A stretch of DNA of 64,000 nucleotides from Gordius sp. MW1. Taxonomy: Eukaryota; Nematomorpha; Gordioida; Gordea; Gordiidae. The stretch is taken from contig OZ038530.1 in assembly GCA_964036665.1 (NCBI GenBank), forward strand, positions 4,278,001 to 4,342,000. Reading direction: 5' to 3'. Both the position numbers and the translations under genes were made by a program. Position 1 is the stretch's first letter, and each line of letters opens with the position of its first letter. This document shows positions 24,328 to 36,214 of the stretch, in pieces. Below the pieces are notes generated by a model. That model searched no databases. It was not told the origin of the DNA and worked only from the letters and a program-made list of their open reading frames with translations.

Positions 24328-25615
24328 TTCAATAAATAGAACGATTATAAAGTGAGATATATCTGGCCATTCGAGAGCAGATATTGAATTCAATCCTTCA
24401 ATTAAAAATTAATATTTTAATTCATTCTAAATTAATGACAGCTAACAGATCCCCCTCTAAATATTCCCGGCAATAGCAATTTTAATTACAAAATTTAATT
24501 TCAAATATGTTTTGAATTCCTCGCCTCTTGTAAAAGACGAAGACTTATTAATCATATAATGTCCCTTTTATTTTATATTTAAACTATATTTTCAATATCA
24601 GAGAACGGCATCCCGCGCGACTCGACATATCACCACTCCCATGTAGCATGTACATGTTCATGTACTAATCCACCCTCTCTCTCCCTTCTCTCGTTGCAAT
24701 GCATGCGCAATACCAGATTTAAGTTAAGTACTAAACTAAATATATAAAAAAAATCATGGCACAACAAGGCATGGTGTGGCGTGGGCTGGCTAGGCTCTTT
24801 GTTACATCATTTTACATTCATTTCTTTTTTAACGTACAACATATCAAGGTATGTAGAGGTTGCGAATCATATTATTATAAATAAAATAGATGAAAATTAA
24901 CTTTTTTTTATTATGTCAACTACTAATTAAGTCATAAGCAATTAGAAAATTAAGTTTCTTATTGAACAATAAGCAATAATTTAAATTAAGATGCTTAACT
25001 CATTTTTGTTACTCAGAAAAGTCCGATATTTTTTATGATCCTTATAAGCATAGTAAACGCAAGGTCTAAGTCAACAGGACGTAGAGTGTTGGTGCCTTGT
25101 GAAAGCATAGTAATTAATAGCATGATATGCTTTTTGGAAATACCTTAAGTTTTTCCATTAAATGCCCAGATAACTTAAATAGTAAAACTTACTTACCCAT
25201 GATGGCAAATTTTTTTAAATTGGTAAACTTTCATATTAATATTATATTAATAATACAACTTATTTCTTAAATGAAGTTAAATTAAAAAAATTTATTTTAA
25301 TTGATATGGTATATTAAGACAATTGTTGACCGCAAATCTTCAAAAATATATTTTCGAATATTAGAAAATCTTTGTCATATAATAAGTCAATTTTCAAAAA
25401 AAAAAAATTCAATAGAAAATGTCGATTAAGACATTTGTCACCACTGTGACCGCAAATCTTCCGAAAAATATTTTTTATAATAGTAGAACATCTTTCAGTC
25501 ATATAATAAGTCTAATTTCAAAAAAAAATATTAATTTTAATAGAAAATGTTGATTATGACATTTGTCACCACTGTGACCGCAAAAATTCACAAAAATATT
25601 TTGAAAGGGTTAAAA
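24328..25615. other. AT-rich spacer between inverted minisatellite blocks
   Basis: No gene is seen. 25310-25610 contains about 2.5 tandem copies of a ~125-bp unit marked by GTCACCACTGTGACCGCAAA and a short A-run. The remainder is unique AT-rich sequence. Confidence 0.6.
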
Positions 25616-28600
25616 AGGGCTTTCCGGCCCCCCCCCCGTGAGAAAGAGAGTAAAAAATAAGAAGAGGGGTGTTTCACCCCCCCCTCTCCCCCACTTAAGA
25701 AAGAGGGTAAAAAATAAGGGGGGGGGGGCAAAACACCCCCCTCTCCCTCGCATCAGAAAGAGGGTAAAAAATTAGGGGGGGGGGGCAAAAAACCCCCCAT
25801 GACCCCCCCCCCTCCCCCACTTAAGAAAGGGGGTAAAAAATTAGGGGGGGGGAGGCAAAACACCCCCCGTGCCCCTATCTCCCCCACATCTGAAAGAGGG
25901 TAAAAAATTAGGGGGGGGGGGCAAAAAACCCCCCATGCCCCCCTCTCCCCCACTTAAGAAAGAGGGTAAAACCCCCCTTCTACCCCCCCCCCTCACTCGC
26001 ATCAGAAAGAGGGTAAAAAATTAGGGGGGGGGGCAAAATAACCCCCTCTCCCCCATATCAGAAAGAGGGTAAAAAATTAGGGGGGGGGGCAAAACACCCC
26101 CCTCTCCCTCGCATCAGAAAGAGGGTAAAAAATTAGGGGGGGGGACAAAACACCCCCCATGCCCCCCTCTCCCCCACATCAGAAAGAGGGTAAAAAATTA
26201 GGGGGGGGGGCAAAACACCCCCCATGCCCCCCCCCTCTCCCCCACATCAGAAAGAGGGTAAAAAATTAGGGGGGGGGGCAAAAAAAACCCCATGCCCCAC
26301 TCTCCTCCACTTAAGAAAGAGGGTAAAAAATTAGGGGGGGGGGGCAAAACACCCCCCTTCCACCCCCCTCTCCCTCGCATCAGAAAGAGGGTAAAAAATT
26401 AGGGGGGGGGGGCAAAAAAAAACCCATGCCCCCCTCTCCCCCACTTAAGAAAGAGGGTAAAAAATTAAAGGGGGGGGGCAAAACACCCCCCCTGCCACCC
26501 CCCTCTCCCTCGCATCAAAAAGAGGGTAAAAAATTAGGGGGGGGGCAAAACACCCCCCTCTCCCCCACATCAGAAAGAGGGTAAAAATTGGGGGGGGGGG
26601 CAAAAAACCCCCCTCTCCCCCACATCAGAAAGAGGGTAAAAATTGGGGGGGGGGGGGGCAAAAAACCCATGCCCCCTCTCCCCCACTTAAGAAAGAGGGT
26701 AAAAAATAAGGGGGGGGGGGGCAAAACAGCCCCCTCTCCCTCGCATCAAAAAGAGGGTAAAAAATTAGGGGGGGGGGACAAAACACCCCCCATGCCCCCC
26801 CCCTCCCCCACATCAGAAAGAGGGTTTAAAATTAGGGGGGGGGGGCAAAACACCCCCCATGCCCCCCCCCTCTCCCCACATCAGAAAGAGGGTAAAAAAA
26901 TTAGGGGGGGGGGGGGCAAAAAAACCCCATGCCCCACTCTCCTCCACTTAAGAAAGAGGGTAAAAAATTGGGGGGGGGGGGGGCAAAACACCCCCCTTCC
27001 ACCCCCTCTCCCTCGCATCAGAAAGAGGGTAAAAAATTAGGGGGGGGGGGCAAAAAAAACCCATGCCCCCCTCTCCCCCACTTAAGAAAGAGGGTAAAAA
27101 ATTAAGGGGGGGGGGGCAAAACACCCCCCTGCCACCCCCCTCTCCCTCGCATCAGAAAGAGGGTAAAAAATTAGGGGGGGGGCAAAACACCCCCCTCTCC
27201 CCCACATCAGAAAGAGGGTAGAAAATTAGGGGGGGGGGGGCAAAAAAAACCCATGCCCCCCTCTCCCCCACTTAAGAAAGAGGGTAAAAAATTAAGGGGG
27301 GGGGCAAAACACCCCCCTGCCACCCCCCTCTCCCTCGCATCAGAAAGAGGGTAAAAAATTAGGGGGGGGGCAAAACACCCCCCTTCCACCCCCCTCTCCC
27401 TCGCATCAGAAAGAGGGTAAAAAATTAGGGGGGGGGGCAAAAAAAACCCATGCCCCCCTCTCCCCCACTTAAGAAAGAGGGTAAAAAATTAAAGGGGGGG
27501 GGGGCAAAACACCCCCCCTGCCACCCCCCTCTCCCTCGCATCAAAAAGAGGGTAAAAAATTAGGGGGGGGGGGGCAAAACACCCCCCTCTCCCCCACATC
27601 AGAAAGAGGGTAAAAATTGGGGGGGGGGCAAAAAACCCCCCTCTCCCCCACATCAGAAAGAGGGTAAAAATTGGGGGGGGGGGGGGGGCAAAAAAACCCA
27701 TGCCCCCTCTCCCCCACTTAAGAAAGAGGGTAAAAAATAAGGGGGGGGGCAAAACAGCCCCCTCTCCCTCGCATCAAAAAGAGGGTAAAAAATTAGGGGG
27801 GGGGACAAAACACCCCCCATGCCCCCCCCCCCTCCCCCACATCAGAAAGAGGGTTTAAAATTAGGGGGGGGCAAAACACCCCCCATGCCCCCCCCCTCTC
27901 CCCACATCAGAAAGAGGGTAAAAAATTAGGGGGGGGGCAAAAAAAACCCCATGCCCCACTCTCCTCCACTTAAGAAAGAGGGTAAAAAATTGGGGGGGGG
28001 GCAAAACACCCCCCCTTCCACCCCCTCTCCCTCGCATCAGAAAGAGGGTAAAAAATTAGGGGGGGGGGGGCAAAAAAAACCCATGCCCCCCTCTCCCCCA
28101 CTTAAGAAAGAGGGTAAAAAATTAAGGGGGGGGGGCAAAACACCCCCCTGCCACCCCCCTCTCCCTCGCATCAGAAAGAGGGTAAAAAATTAGGGGGGGG
28201 GCAAAACACCCCCCTCTCCCCCACATCAGAAAGAGGGTAGAAAATTAGGGGGGGGGGGCAAAAAAAACCCATGCCCCCCTCTCCCCCACTTAAGAAAGAG
28301 GGTAAAAAATAAGGGGGGGGGGGGCAAAACACCCCCCCTCTCCCTCGCATCAGAAAGAGGGTAAAAAATTAGATGGGGGGGGGGGGCAAAAAACCCACCC
28401 TGACCCCCCCCCCCCTCCCCCACTTAAGAAAGAGGGTAAAAAATTAGGGGGGGGGGGGAGGCAAAACACCCCCCATGCCCCTATCTCCCCCACATCAGAA
28501 AGAGGGTAAAAAATTACGGGGGGGAAGGGGCAAAAAACCCCCCATGCCCCCCTCTCCCCCACTTAAGAAAGAGGGTAAAACCCCCCCCCCCCCCCCTTCT

Positions 28601-30812
28601 ACCCCCCCCCCCCCTCACTCGCATCAGAAAGAGGGTAAAAAATTAGGGGGGGGGGCAAAATAACCCCCTCTCCCCCATATCAGAAAGAGGGTAAAAAATT
28701 AGGGGGGGGGGGCAAAACACCCCCCTCTCCCTCGCATCAGAAAGAGGGTAAAAAATTAGGGGGGGGGGGACAAAACACCCCCCATGCCCCCCTCTCCCCC
28801 ACATCAGAAAGAGGGTAAAAAATTAGGGGGGGGGGGGGCAAAACACCCCCCATGCCCCCCCCCCTCTCCCCCACATCAGAAAGAGGGTAAAAAATTAGGG
28901 GGGGGGGCAAAAAAAACCCCATGCCCCACTCTCCTCCACTTAAGAAAGAGGGTAAAAAATTAGGGGGGGGGGGCAAAACACCCCCCTTCCACCCCCCTCT
29001 CCCTCGCATCAGAAAGAGGGTAAAAAATTAGGGGGGGGGGGCAAAAAAAACCCATGCCCCCCTCTCCCCCACTTAAGAAAGAGGGTAAAAAATTAAAGGG
29101 GGGGGGGGGCAAAACACCCCCCCTGCCACCCCCCTCTCCCTCGCATCAAAAAGAGGGTAAAAAATTAGGGGGGGGGGGGCAAAACACCCCCCTCTCCCCC
29201 ACATCAGAAAGAGGGTAAAAATTGGGGGGGGGGCAAAAAACCCCCCTCTCCCCCACATCAGAAAGAGGGTAAAAATTGGGGGGGGGGGGGGGGGGGCAAA
29301 AAACCCATGCCCCCTCTCCCCCACTTAAGAAAGAGGGTAAAAAATAAGGGGGGGGGCAAAACAGCCCCCTCTCCCTCGCATCAAAAAGAGGGTAAAAAAT
29401 TAGGGGGGGGGGCAAAAAAAACCCCCCTGACCCCCCCCCCCCCCCCTCCCCCACTTAAGAAAGAGGGTAAAAAATTAGGGGGGGGGCAAAACACCCCCCA
29501 TGCCCCTATCTCCCCCACATCAGAAAGAGGGTAAAAAATTAGGGGGGGGGGGCAAAAAAACCCCCATGCCCCCCTCTCCCCCACTTAAGAAAGAGGGTAA
29601 AACCCCCTTTCTACCCCCCATCCCTCCCCTCACTCGCATCAGAAAGAGGGTAAAAAATTAGGGGGGGGGGGCAAAATAACCCCCTCTCCCCCATATCAGA
29701 AAGAGGGCAACAAATTAGGGGGGGGCAAAACACCCCCCTCCCTCGCATCAGAAAGAGGGTAAAAATTAGAGGGGGGGGGACAAAACACCCCCATGCCCCC
29801 CTCTCCCCCACATCAGAAAGAGGGTAAAAAATTGGGGGGGGGGCAAAACACCCCCCATGCCCCCCCCCTCTCCCCCACATCAGAAAGAGGGTAAAAAATT
29901 AGGGGGGGGGGCAAAAAAAACCCCATGCCCCACTCTCCTCCACTTAAGAAAGAGGGTAAAAAATTAGGGGGGGGGGGCAAAACACCCCCCTTCCACCCCC
30001 CTCTCCCTCGCATCAGAAAGAGGGTAAAAAATTAGGGGGGGGGCAAAACACCCCCCTCTCCCCCACATCAGAAAGAGGGTAAAAAATTAGGGGGGGGGGG
30101 GGCAAAAAAAACCCATGCCCCCATCTCCCCCACTTAAGAAAGAGGGTAAAAAATTAAGGGGGGGGGGCAAAACACCCCCTTGCCACCCCCCTCTCCCTCG
30201 CATCAGAAAGAGGGTAAAAAATTAGGGGGGGGGGGGAAACCCCCTGCCCCTCTCTCCCCCGCATCAGAAAGAGGGTAAAAAATTAGGGGGGGGCAAAACA
30301 CCCCCTGCCCCTCCTCTCCTTCGCATCAGAAAGGGGGTAAAAAATTATGGGGGGGGAGGCAAAACACCCCCTATGCCCCCCTCTCCCCCACATCAGAAAG
30401 AGGGTAAAAAATTAGGGGGGGGGGCAAAACACCCCCCTCTCCCTCGCATCAGAAAGAGGGTAAAAAATTTGGGGGGGGGGGGGCAAAACACTTCCCTGCC
30501 CCCCCCCTCTCCCTCGCATCAGAAAGAGGGTAAAAAATTAGGGGGGGGGGGGGCAAAACACCCCCATGCCCCCCTCTCCTTCACATCAGAAAGAGGGTAA
30601 AAAATTGGGGGGGGGGCAAAACACCCCCCATGCCACCCCCCTCTCCCCCACATCAGAAAGAGGGTAAAAATTAGGGGGGGGGCAAAACACCCCCCTCTCC
30701 CCCGCATCAGAAAGAGGGTAAAAAATACGGGGGGGGGGGGGCAAACACCCCACCTGCCCGCCGTTCCTCCCCAGGTGAGAAAGAGGGTAAAAATAAGGGG
30801 GGGGGGGCAAAT
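25616..30812 (+). repeat. G/C-homopolymer minisatellite, main block (~80 units)
   Basis: Units of about 60-70 bp: G-run (7-18), CAAAACACCCCCCATGCC, CCCTCTCCCCCACATCAG, AAAGAGGGTAAAAAATTA. Subtypes differ by CACATCAG, CACTTAAG or CGCATCAG. Variants recur in order: the CCCCTATCTCCCCC unit is at about 25872, 28484 and 29507, and the AGGGTTTAAAATTAG unit at about 26821 and 27848. This shows higher-order duplications of about 1.02 and 2.6 kb. Long open frames through it, such as VGERGAWGVFCPPPLIFYPL, are translation artefacts of the repeat. Confidence 0.93.
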
Positions 30813-32504
30813 CTTCACAAATTTTTTTTCATAAATAAAACATATTTCACTACCTACTTCTATAATGCATAATAATTAACTATATTTTATAATACTTCTC
30901 ATTATGACGTCACAATGGGAAAAGTTTTAACTCAGTGACGTCATGATACATTTATTTTTATTTTCTTAAATTAAAAGTTCATTACCTAAGTCTAAATACA
31001 CAAATATGATGAACAATATAAATAAATTGATATATTTGCATACCCAACCCAAACGACCAAAAGCAAACCAAAAGGTTAATAATATTATCCACGCAAACCC
31101 TTTAGCTGTTTAGTACACCCAAACCTAAACGCCAAAGGTGCCCCAAAAAAAACACCCAAAACGCTTTGGGTGTTTTTTACGAAAACGCCAAAGCCCTCCC
31201 AGAAAATTCACCTAACACTGAAAAGGTTGGGTGAAAAAAACTCGGGCCTTCGGCCCTCGTTGGAAGGGGGAGAAGGGAAGGGAAGGGAAGAGGGGAAGGG
31301 AAGGGGGGGACGACTCATCTGTACTTCGTATAAATGTATCATATTTGCTATGCAATTTATGGGCGAGAAAGGTGGGAAGGGGCGAGAATGCCTATAGGGG
31401 GGTATTAAATGCCTAATGATTAATTAATTATTTATACAAATTTTCCATTTATAGGCAAAATTTAATATAGGCAAAATGTAATATAGGCAAGGGTTAGATA
31501 TAGTGTTTGCATCTAGTTGCGTATTACATTAGTTTTTATTGCCTTTAGTGATTATGGGCCTAACAAACATTATATTATAAAACATCACAATGTTAAGAAT
31601 TTGCAGAATTGTTGGGAGAAATATTTTGTTGAATTTGAACAATTTTTAATTAAAAAAATCAAAAATTTGGCCAATGGTCATTTTTTCTCTATTGGTCAAT
31701 ACCAACAGATACTCTATAAGTCAATGATAGCCAAAAAAACGGAAAAAAAATTTTGATGCTCACTTTGGCCAATGGTCATTTTTTTCCATTGGTCAGCAGC
31801 CAGCACACGGTAAAAGTGGATATAAATTCATAAGAGTAAAAAAAACGAAAAAAAAATTTTCGAATCACATTTTGGCCAATGGTCATTTTTTCCATTGGTC
31901 AGCAGCCAGGACACGGTAAAAGTGGATACAAATTCATAATAGTCAAAAAAAAAGTTTTCGAATCACATTTTGGCCAATGGTCATTTTATTCCATTGGTCA
32001 GCAGCCAGCGGACGGCCAAAAAATCATAATAGCAATGGTAGGAACAGGAACAATCATAATAGTCAAAAAAAACGAAAAAAATAATTTCGATTCACATTTT
32101 AGCCAATGGTCATTTTTTCCATTGGTCAGTAGCCAGCGGACGGCCAAAAAGTCATAATAGTTATGGTAGTAACAGGAACAATCATAATAGTCAAAAAAAA
32201 CGAAAAAATAAACTCGGATTCACATTTTAAATAATGGTCATTTTTTTCATTGGTCAGCAGCCAGCGGACTGCCAAAAAGTCTTATTATCAATGATAGTAA
32301 CAAGAACAATCATAAGAGTCAAAAAAACTCCGGGATTCTAACCCAAAAACTAGTTAAATTGCATAGCAATTAAAAGTAAACAACTTTTATTTATGTTTAT
32401 TATATAATAAAATGAAACAATAATAGAACAAGCGGACGGCCAAAAAGTCATATTATCAATGGTAGTAACAGGAAAAATATATTAATTTTATTTAACAAAT
32501 AAAA

Positions 32505-32580
32505 AAATTTTTTGCCCTCTCCGGGAATCGAATCAGCAATTGAGAACGTTCGCCGGGGTTCGAACCCACATTAATAGAGG
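32505..32580 (-). other. tRNA-like segment in element B (first unit)
   Basis: The minus strand reads GGGTTCGAACCCCGGCG, then about 20 nt later GATTCGATTCCCGGAGAGGG. Both resemble tRNA T-arms or RNA polymerase III B boxes (consensus GGTTCGANTCC). I cannot find a matching A box or D arm, so this is not called a tRNA gene. Confidence 0.5.
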
Positions 32581-33547
32581 CATAGGCTTTTGTAGGGGCA
32601 CAGGCACCCATATCAGTAGAGGCATAGGCCCTTGTAGTGGAGGGCATAGGGTAATTAATTAATATCAATGTTACCCAATTCAAAAACGAATAGATATACT
32701 TATGCATTAATTTAACATAGCAATTAAAACCCGACCCCGCCCGAAAGCGAGGGAGATAGAGATGAGGGGTGGGTCACCTCTTTCTCATGCATTAATTTAA
32801 AAAATCGATAACCTAATATACCCAATGCAAATAGATAGGGACGGACGGACAACGGACGCACGGACGGACAACGGACGGACGGACAACGGACGGACAACGG
32901 ACGGACGGACAACGGACGGACAACGGACGGACGGACAACAAAAAACGAGCCCATAAATTGCATAGCAATTAATAGTCGAAAAAAACGGAAAAAAAGTTTT
33001 CGAATCACATTTTGGCCAATGGTCATTTTATTCCATTGGTCAGCAGCCAGCGGACGGCCAAAAAGTCATAATAGCAATGGCAAGAACAGGAACAATCATA
33101 ATAGTCAAAAAAACGAAAACAATAATTTCGATTCACATTTTGGCCAATGGTCATTTTTTCCATCGGTCAGGAGCCAGCGAACGGCCAAAAAGTCATAATA
33201 GCAATGGTAGTAACAGGAACAATCATAATAGTCAAAAAAAACGAAAAAATAAACTCGGATTCACATTTTGGCCAATGGTCATTTTTTTCATTGGTCAGCA
33301 GCCAGCGGACGGCCAAAAAGTCTTATTATCAATGATAGTAACAAGAACAATCATGTGAGTCCAAAAAACTCAGGGATTCTAACCCAAAAACTAGTTAAAT
33401 TGCTTAGCAATTAAAAGTAAACAACTTTTATTTATGTTTATTATAATAAAATGAAACAATAATAGAACAAGCGGACGGCCAAAAAGTCATATTATCAATG
33501 GTAGTAACAGGAAAACTATATTAATTTAATTTAAAAACTAAAAAAAA

Positions 33548-33608
33548 ATTTGCCCTCTCCGGGAATCGAACCAGCAATTCAGAACGTTCGCCGGGGTTCG
33601 AACCCGCA
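33548..33608 (-). other. tRNA-like segment in element B (second unit)
   Basis: The same paired B-box-like motifs as in the first unit, with GGTTCGATTCCCGG a perfect B-box match on the minus strand. Confidence 0.5.
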
Positions 33609-34171
33609 TTAATAGAGGCATAGGCTTTTGTAGTGGCACAGGGACCCATATCAGTAGAGGCATAGTCCCTTGTAGTGGAGGGCATAGGGTAATTATAGCA
33701 ATTAATATCAATGTTACCCAATTCAAAAACGAATAGATATACATACTTATGCATTAATTTAGCGTAGCAATTAAAACACGACCCCGCCCGAAAGCGAGGG
33801 AGATAGAAATGAGGGGTGGGGCACCTCTTTCTCATGCATTAATTTAAAAAATCGATAACCTAATATACCCAATGCAAATAGATAGGGAGGGTAACGGACG
33901 GACAACGGACGGACGGACAACAAAAAACGAGCCCATAAATTGCATAGCAATTAAAACGCCAACAACTAAGCTTAGCAATAAGCTGCAAAAAACCAGCCAG
34001 CCGTTTTTACAACACTAGTATGGTGCTGTGCTACTACTACATGCGTCTGCGTGGTAAAAGGATACAATGTGTTAATCTAACCCTAAATCGTTTACAGATG
34101 GCCAAAACCGAAATAATACATTTACATTTATTATTAAAATATAGTAGAGTATTTATTTGATATTATTAATT

Positions 34172-35825
34172 GCTATGCAATTTATGGGCTCGTTTTTTGT
34201 TGTCCGTCCGTCCCTATCTATTTGCATTTGGTATATTAGGTTATCAATTTTTTAAATTAATGCATGAGAAAGAGGTGCCCCACCCCTCATCTCTATCTCC
34301 CTCGCTTTCGGGCGGGGTCGGGTTTTAATTGCTATGTTAAATTAATGCATAAGTATATCTATTCGTTTTTGAATTGGGTAACATTGATATTAATTGCTAT
34401 AATTACCCTATGCCCTCCACTACAAGGGCCTATGCCTCTACTGATATGGGTCCCTGTGCCCCTACAAAAGCCTATGCCTCTATTAATGTGGGTTAGAACC
34501 CCGGCGAACGTTCTGAATTGCTGGTTCGATTCCCGGAGAGGGCAAAAAAAATTTTATTTTTTAAATTAAATTAATATATTTTTCCTGTTACTACCATTGA
34601 TAATATGACTTTTTGGCCGTCCGCTTGTTCTATTTGTTTCATTTTATTATATAATAAACATAAATAAAAGTTGTTTACTTTTAATTGCTATGCAATTTAA
34701 CTAGTTTTTGGGTTAGAATCCCGGAGTTTTTTTGACTCTTATGATTGTTCTTGTTACTATCATTGATAATAAGACTTTTTAGCCGTCCGCTGGCTCCTGA
34801 CCGATGGAAAAAATGACCATTAGCCAAAATGTGAATGGAAATTATTTTTTCGTTTTTTTTGACTATTATGATTGTTCCTGTTACTACCATTGCTATTATG
34901 ACTTTTTGGCCGTCCGCTGGCTCTTGACCGATGGAAAAAATGACCATTGGCCAAAATGTGAATCGAAATTATTTTTTTCGTTTTTTTTTGACTATTATGA
35001 TTGTTCCTATTCCTACCATTGCTATTATGACTTTTTGGCCGTCCGCTGGCTGCTGACCAGGGGAATAAAATGACCATTGGCCAAAATGTGATTCGGAAAT
35101 TTTTTTTTAGTTTTTTTTGACTATTATGAATTTATATCCACTTTTACCGTGTCCTGGCTGCTGACCAATGGGAAAAAAATGACCATTGGCAAAAATGTGA
35201 TTCGAAAATTTTTTTTTCGTTTTTTTTTACTTTTATGAATTTATATCCATTTTTACCGTGTGCTGGCTGCTGACCAATGGAAAAAAATGACCATTGGCCA
35301 AAGTGAGCATCAAATTTTTTTTCCGTTTTTTTGGCTATCATTGACTTATAGAGTATCTGTTGGTACTGACCAATGGAGAAAAAATGACCATTCGCCAAAT
35401 TTTTGATTTTTTTAATTAAAAATTGTTCAAATTCAACAAAAATTTCTCCCAACAATTCTGCAAATTCTTAACATTGTGATGTTTTATAATATAATGTTTG
35501 TTAGACCCATAATCACTAAAGGCCGTAAAAACTAATGTAATACGCAACTAGATGCAAACACTAAATCTAACCCTAACCCTTGCCTATATTACATTTTGCC
35601 TATATTACATTTTGCCTATAAATGGAAAATTTGTATAAATAATTAATTAATCATTAGGCATTTAATACCCCCCTATAGGCATTCTCGCCCCTTCCCACCT
35701 TTCTCGCCCATAAATTGCATAGCAAATATGATACATTTATACGAAGTATAGATGAGTCGTCCCCCCTTCCCTTCCCCCCTTCCCTTCTCCCCTCCCCCTT
35801 CCCACGAGGGCCGAAGGCCCGAGTT
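34172..35825 (+). mobile_element. Element B copy 2 (forward)
   Basis: Reverse complement of copy 1: it begins AATTGCTATGCAATTTATGG, continues with GTCCGTCCGTCC, a tRNA-like segment (about 34490-34546) and ~125-bp repeats, and ends CGAGGGCCGAAGGCCCGAG. It is inserted in the right arm of foldback A: the flanks GATATTATTA and ATTTTATATATTG are contiguous in the intact left arm near 19530-19560. Length is about 1.65 kb. No coding capacity is recognised. Confidence 0.75.
34488..34548 (+). other. tRNA-like segment in element B copy 2
   Basis: GGTTAGAACCCCGGCG followed by GGTTCGATTCCCGGAGAGGG on the plus strand. The second motif is a perfect pol III B box. No A box is seen at the expected distance. 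Confidence 0.5.
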
Positions 35826-36214
35826 TTATTTTATATATTGATATTAGGATACAATCTTATTTTAATTTATTTTTTAAATCAAAACAAATGATATTTAAGA
35901 ATTTATTTTATAAAATTGCTTAGTGACCGTCATTCAGCCGAAATATTAGGATATAAAAACAACCCCAAGGTGACGTGACCTTGGGGTTTCTCGGGGTTTT
36001 GCATTTCGTTCCGACCTAATGTTTTGGGCTAGAGTTTGAATCTTGCCCCAAAATTTTAGTTTGGGACGTTGGGGAACCCTAGGTGGATGAAAAACCCATG
36101 CTAAGCCTAAAAGGTTTTAGGTTGGTTTAAAACCTCGAGGTTTTAAAACAACCTAACCTAAAACCTGACCTTGGGCGACCTCGGGTCCGCCCCACCTAAG
36201 GTTTTTCCCACCAC

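Larger units (their letters stand above)
31238..33952 (-). mobile_element. Element B copy 1 (inverted, tandemly extended)
   Basis: Inserted in the right arm of element C, between GGGTGAAAAAAA and AAAACGCCAACAAC. It starts CTCGGGCCTTCGGCCCTCG, itself a small hairpin, and ends at ATTGCATAGCAATT, also palindromic. It contains ~125-bp tandem repeats around TTGGCCAATGGTCATTTTT, a tRNA-like segment, and a CGGACGGACAACGGACGG microsatellite. A full ~1.73-kb unit (31238-32968) is followed by a second, partial unit of the same orientation (32970-33952). No transposase or polymerase is seen; class unknown. Confidence 0.7.
23340..34017. mobile_element. 10.7-kb hAT-type element C with G/C minisatellite core
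   Basis: The termini are TAGTGTTGTAAAAAACC and, inverted, TAGTGTTGTAAAAACGG. An exact 8-bp duplication GTATGGTG flanks it (23332-23339 and 34018-34025). Removing the element restores the continuity of foldback arm A. Inverted arms (23340-23830 against 30750-31237 plus 33953-34017) enclose a minisatellite in both orientations and a 1.3-kb AT-rich spacer. Element B is inserted in the right arm. I see no transposase, so any mobility would have been in trans. Confidence 0.88.
19229..36209. mobile_element. Foldback element A with ~880-bp arms, hosting nested insertions
   Basis: The left arm 19229-20110 and the right arm are inverted copies. The right arm is split into 22975-23339, 34026-34171 and 35826-36209 by later insertions. 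Matching blocks include TTCGGTTTTGGCCATCTG (19630) against 34105, GCATGTAGTAGTAGCACAGC (19690) against 34040, and CATGGGGATACCCTTGCTCC (19774) against 23260. The ends are TAGTGATGGGGAAACC and, inverted, TAGTGGTGGGAAAAACC, hAT-like. No clear duplication is seen: left flank CTCATGAC, right flank TTCTTGAG. No transposase is found in the arms. Confidence 0.8.

Noticed and set aside
25753..30818. Many open frames encoding FCPPPLIFYPLSDVGERG-type peptides
   Set aside because: They follow the ~65-bp minisatellite on both strands and shift with each G-run length; no start context or conservation pattern suggests a protein.
34488..34548. Functional tRNA gene
   Set aside because: Only T-arm/B-box-like sequence is present; no D arm, anticodon arm or A box at the right spacing.
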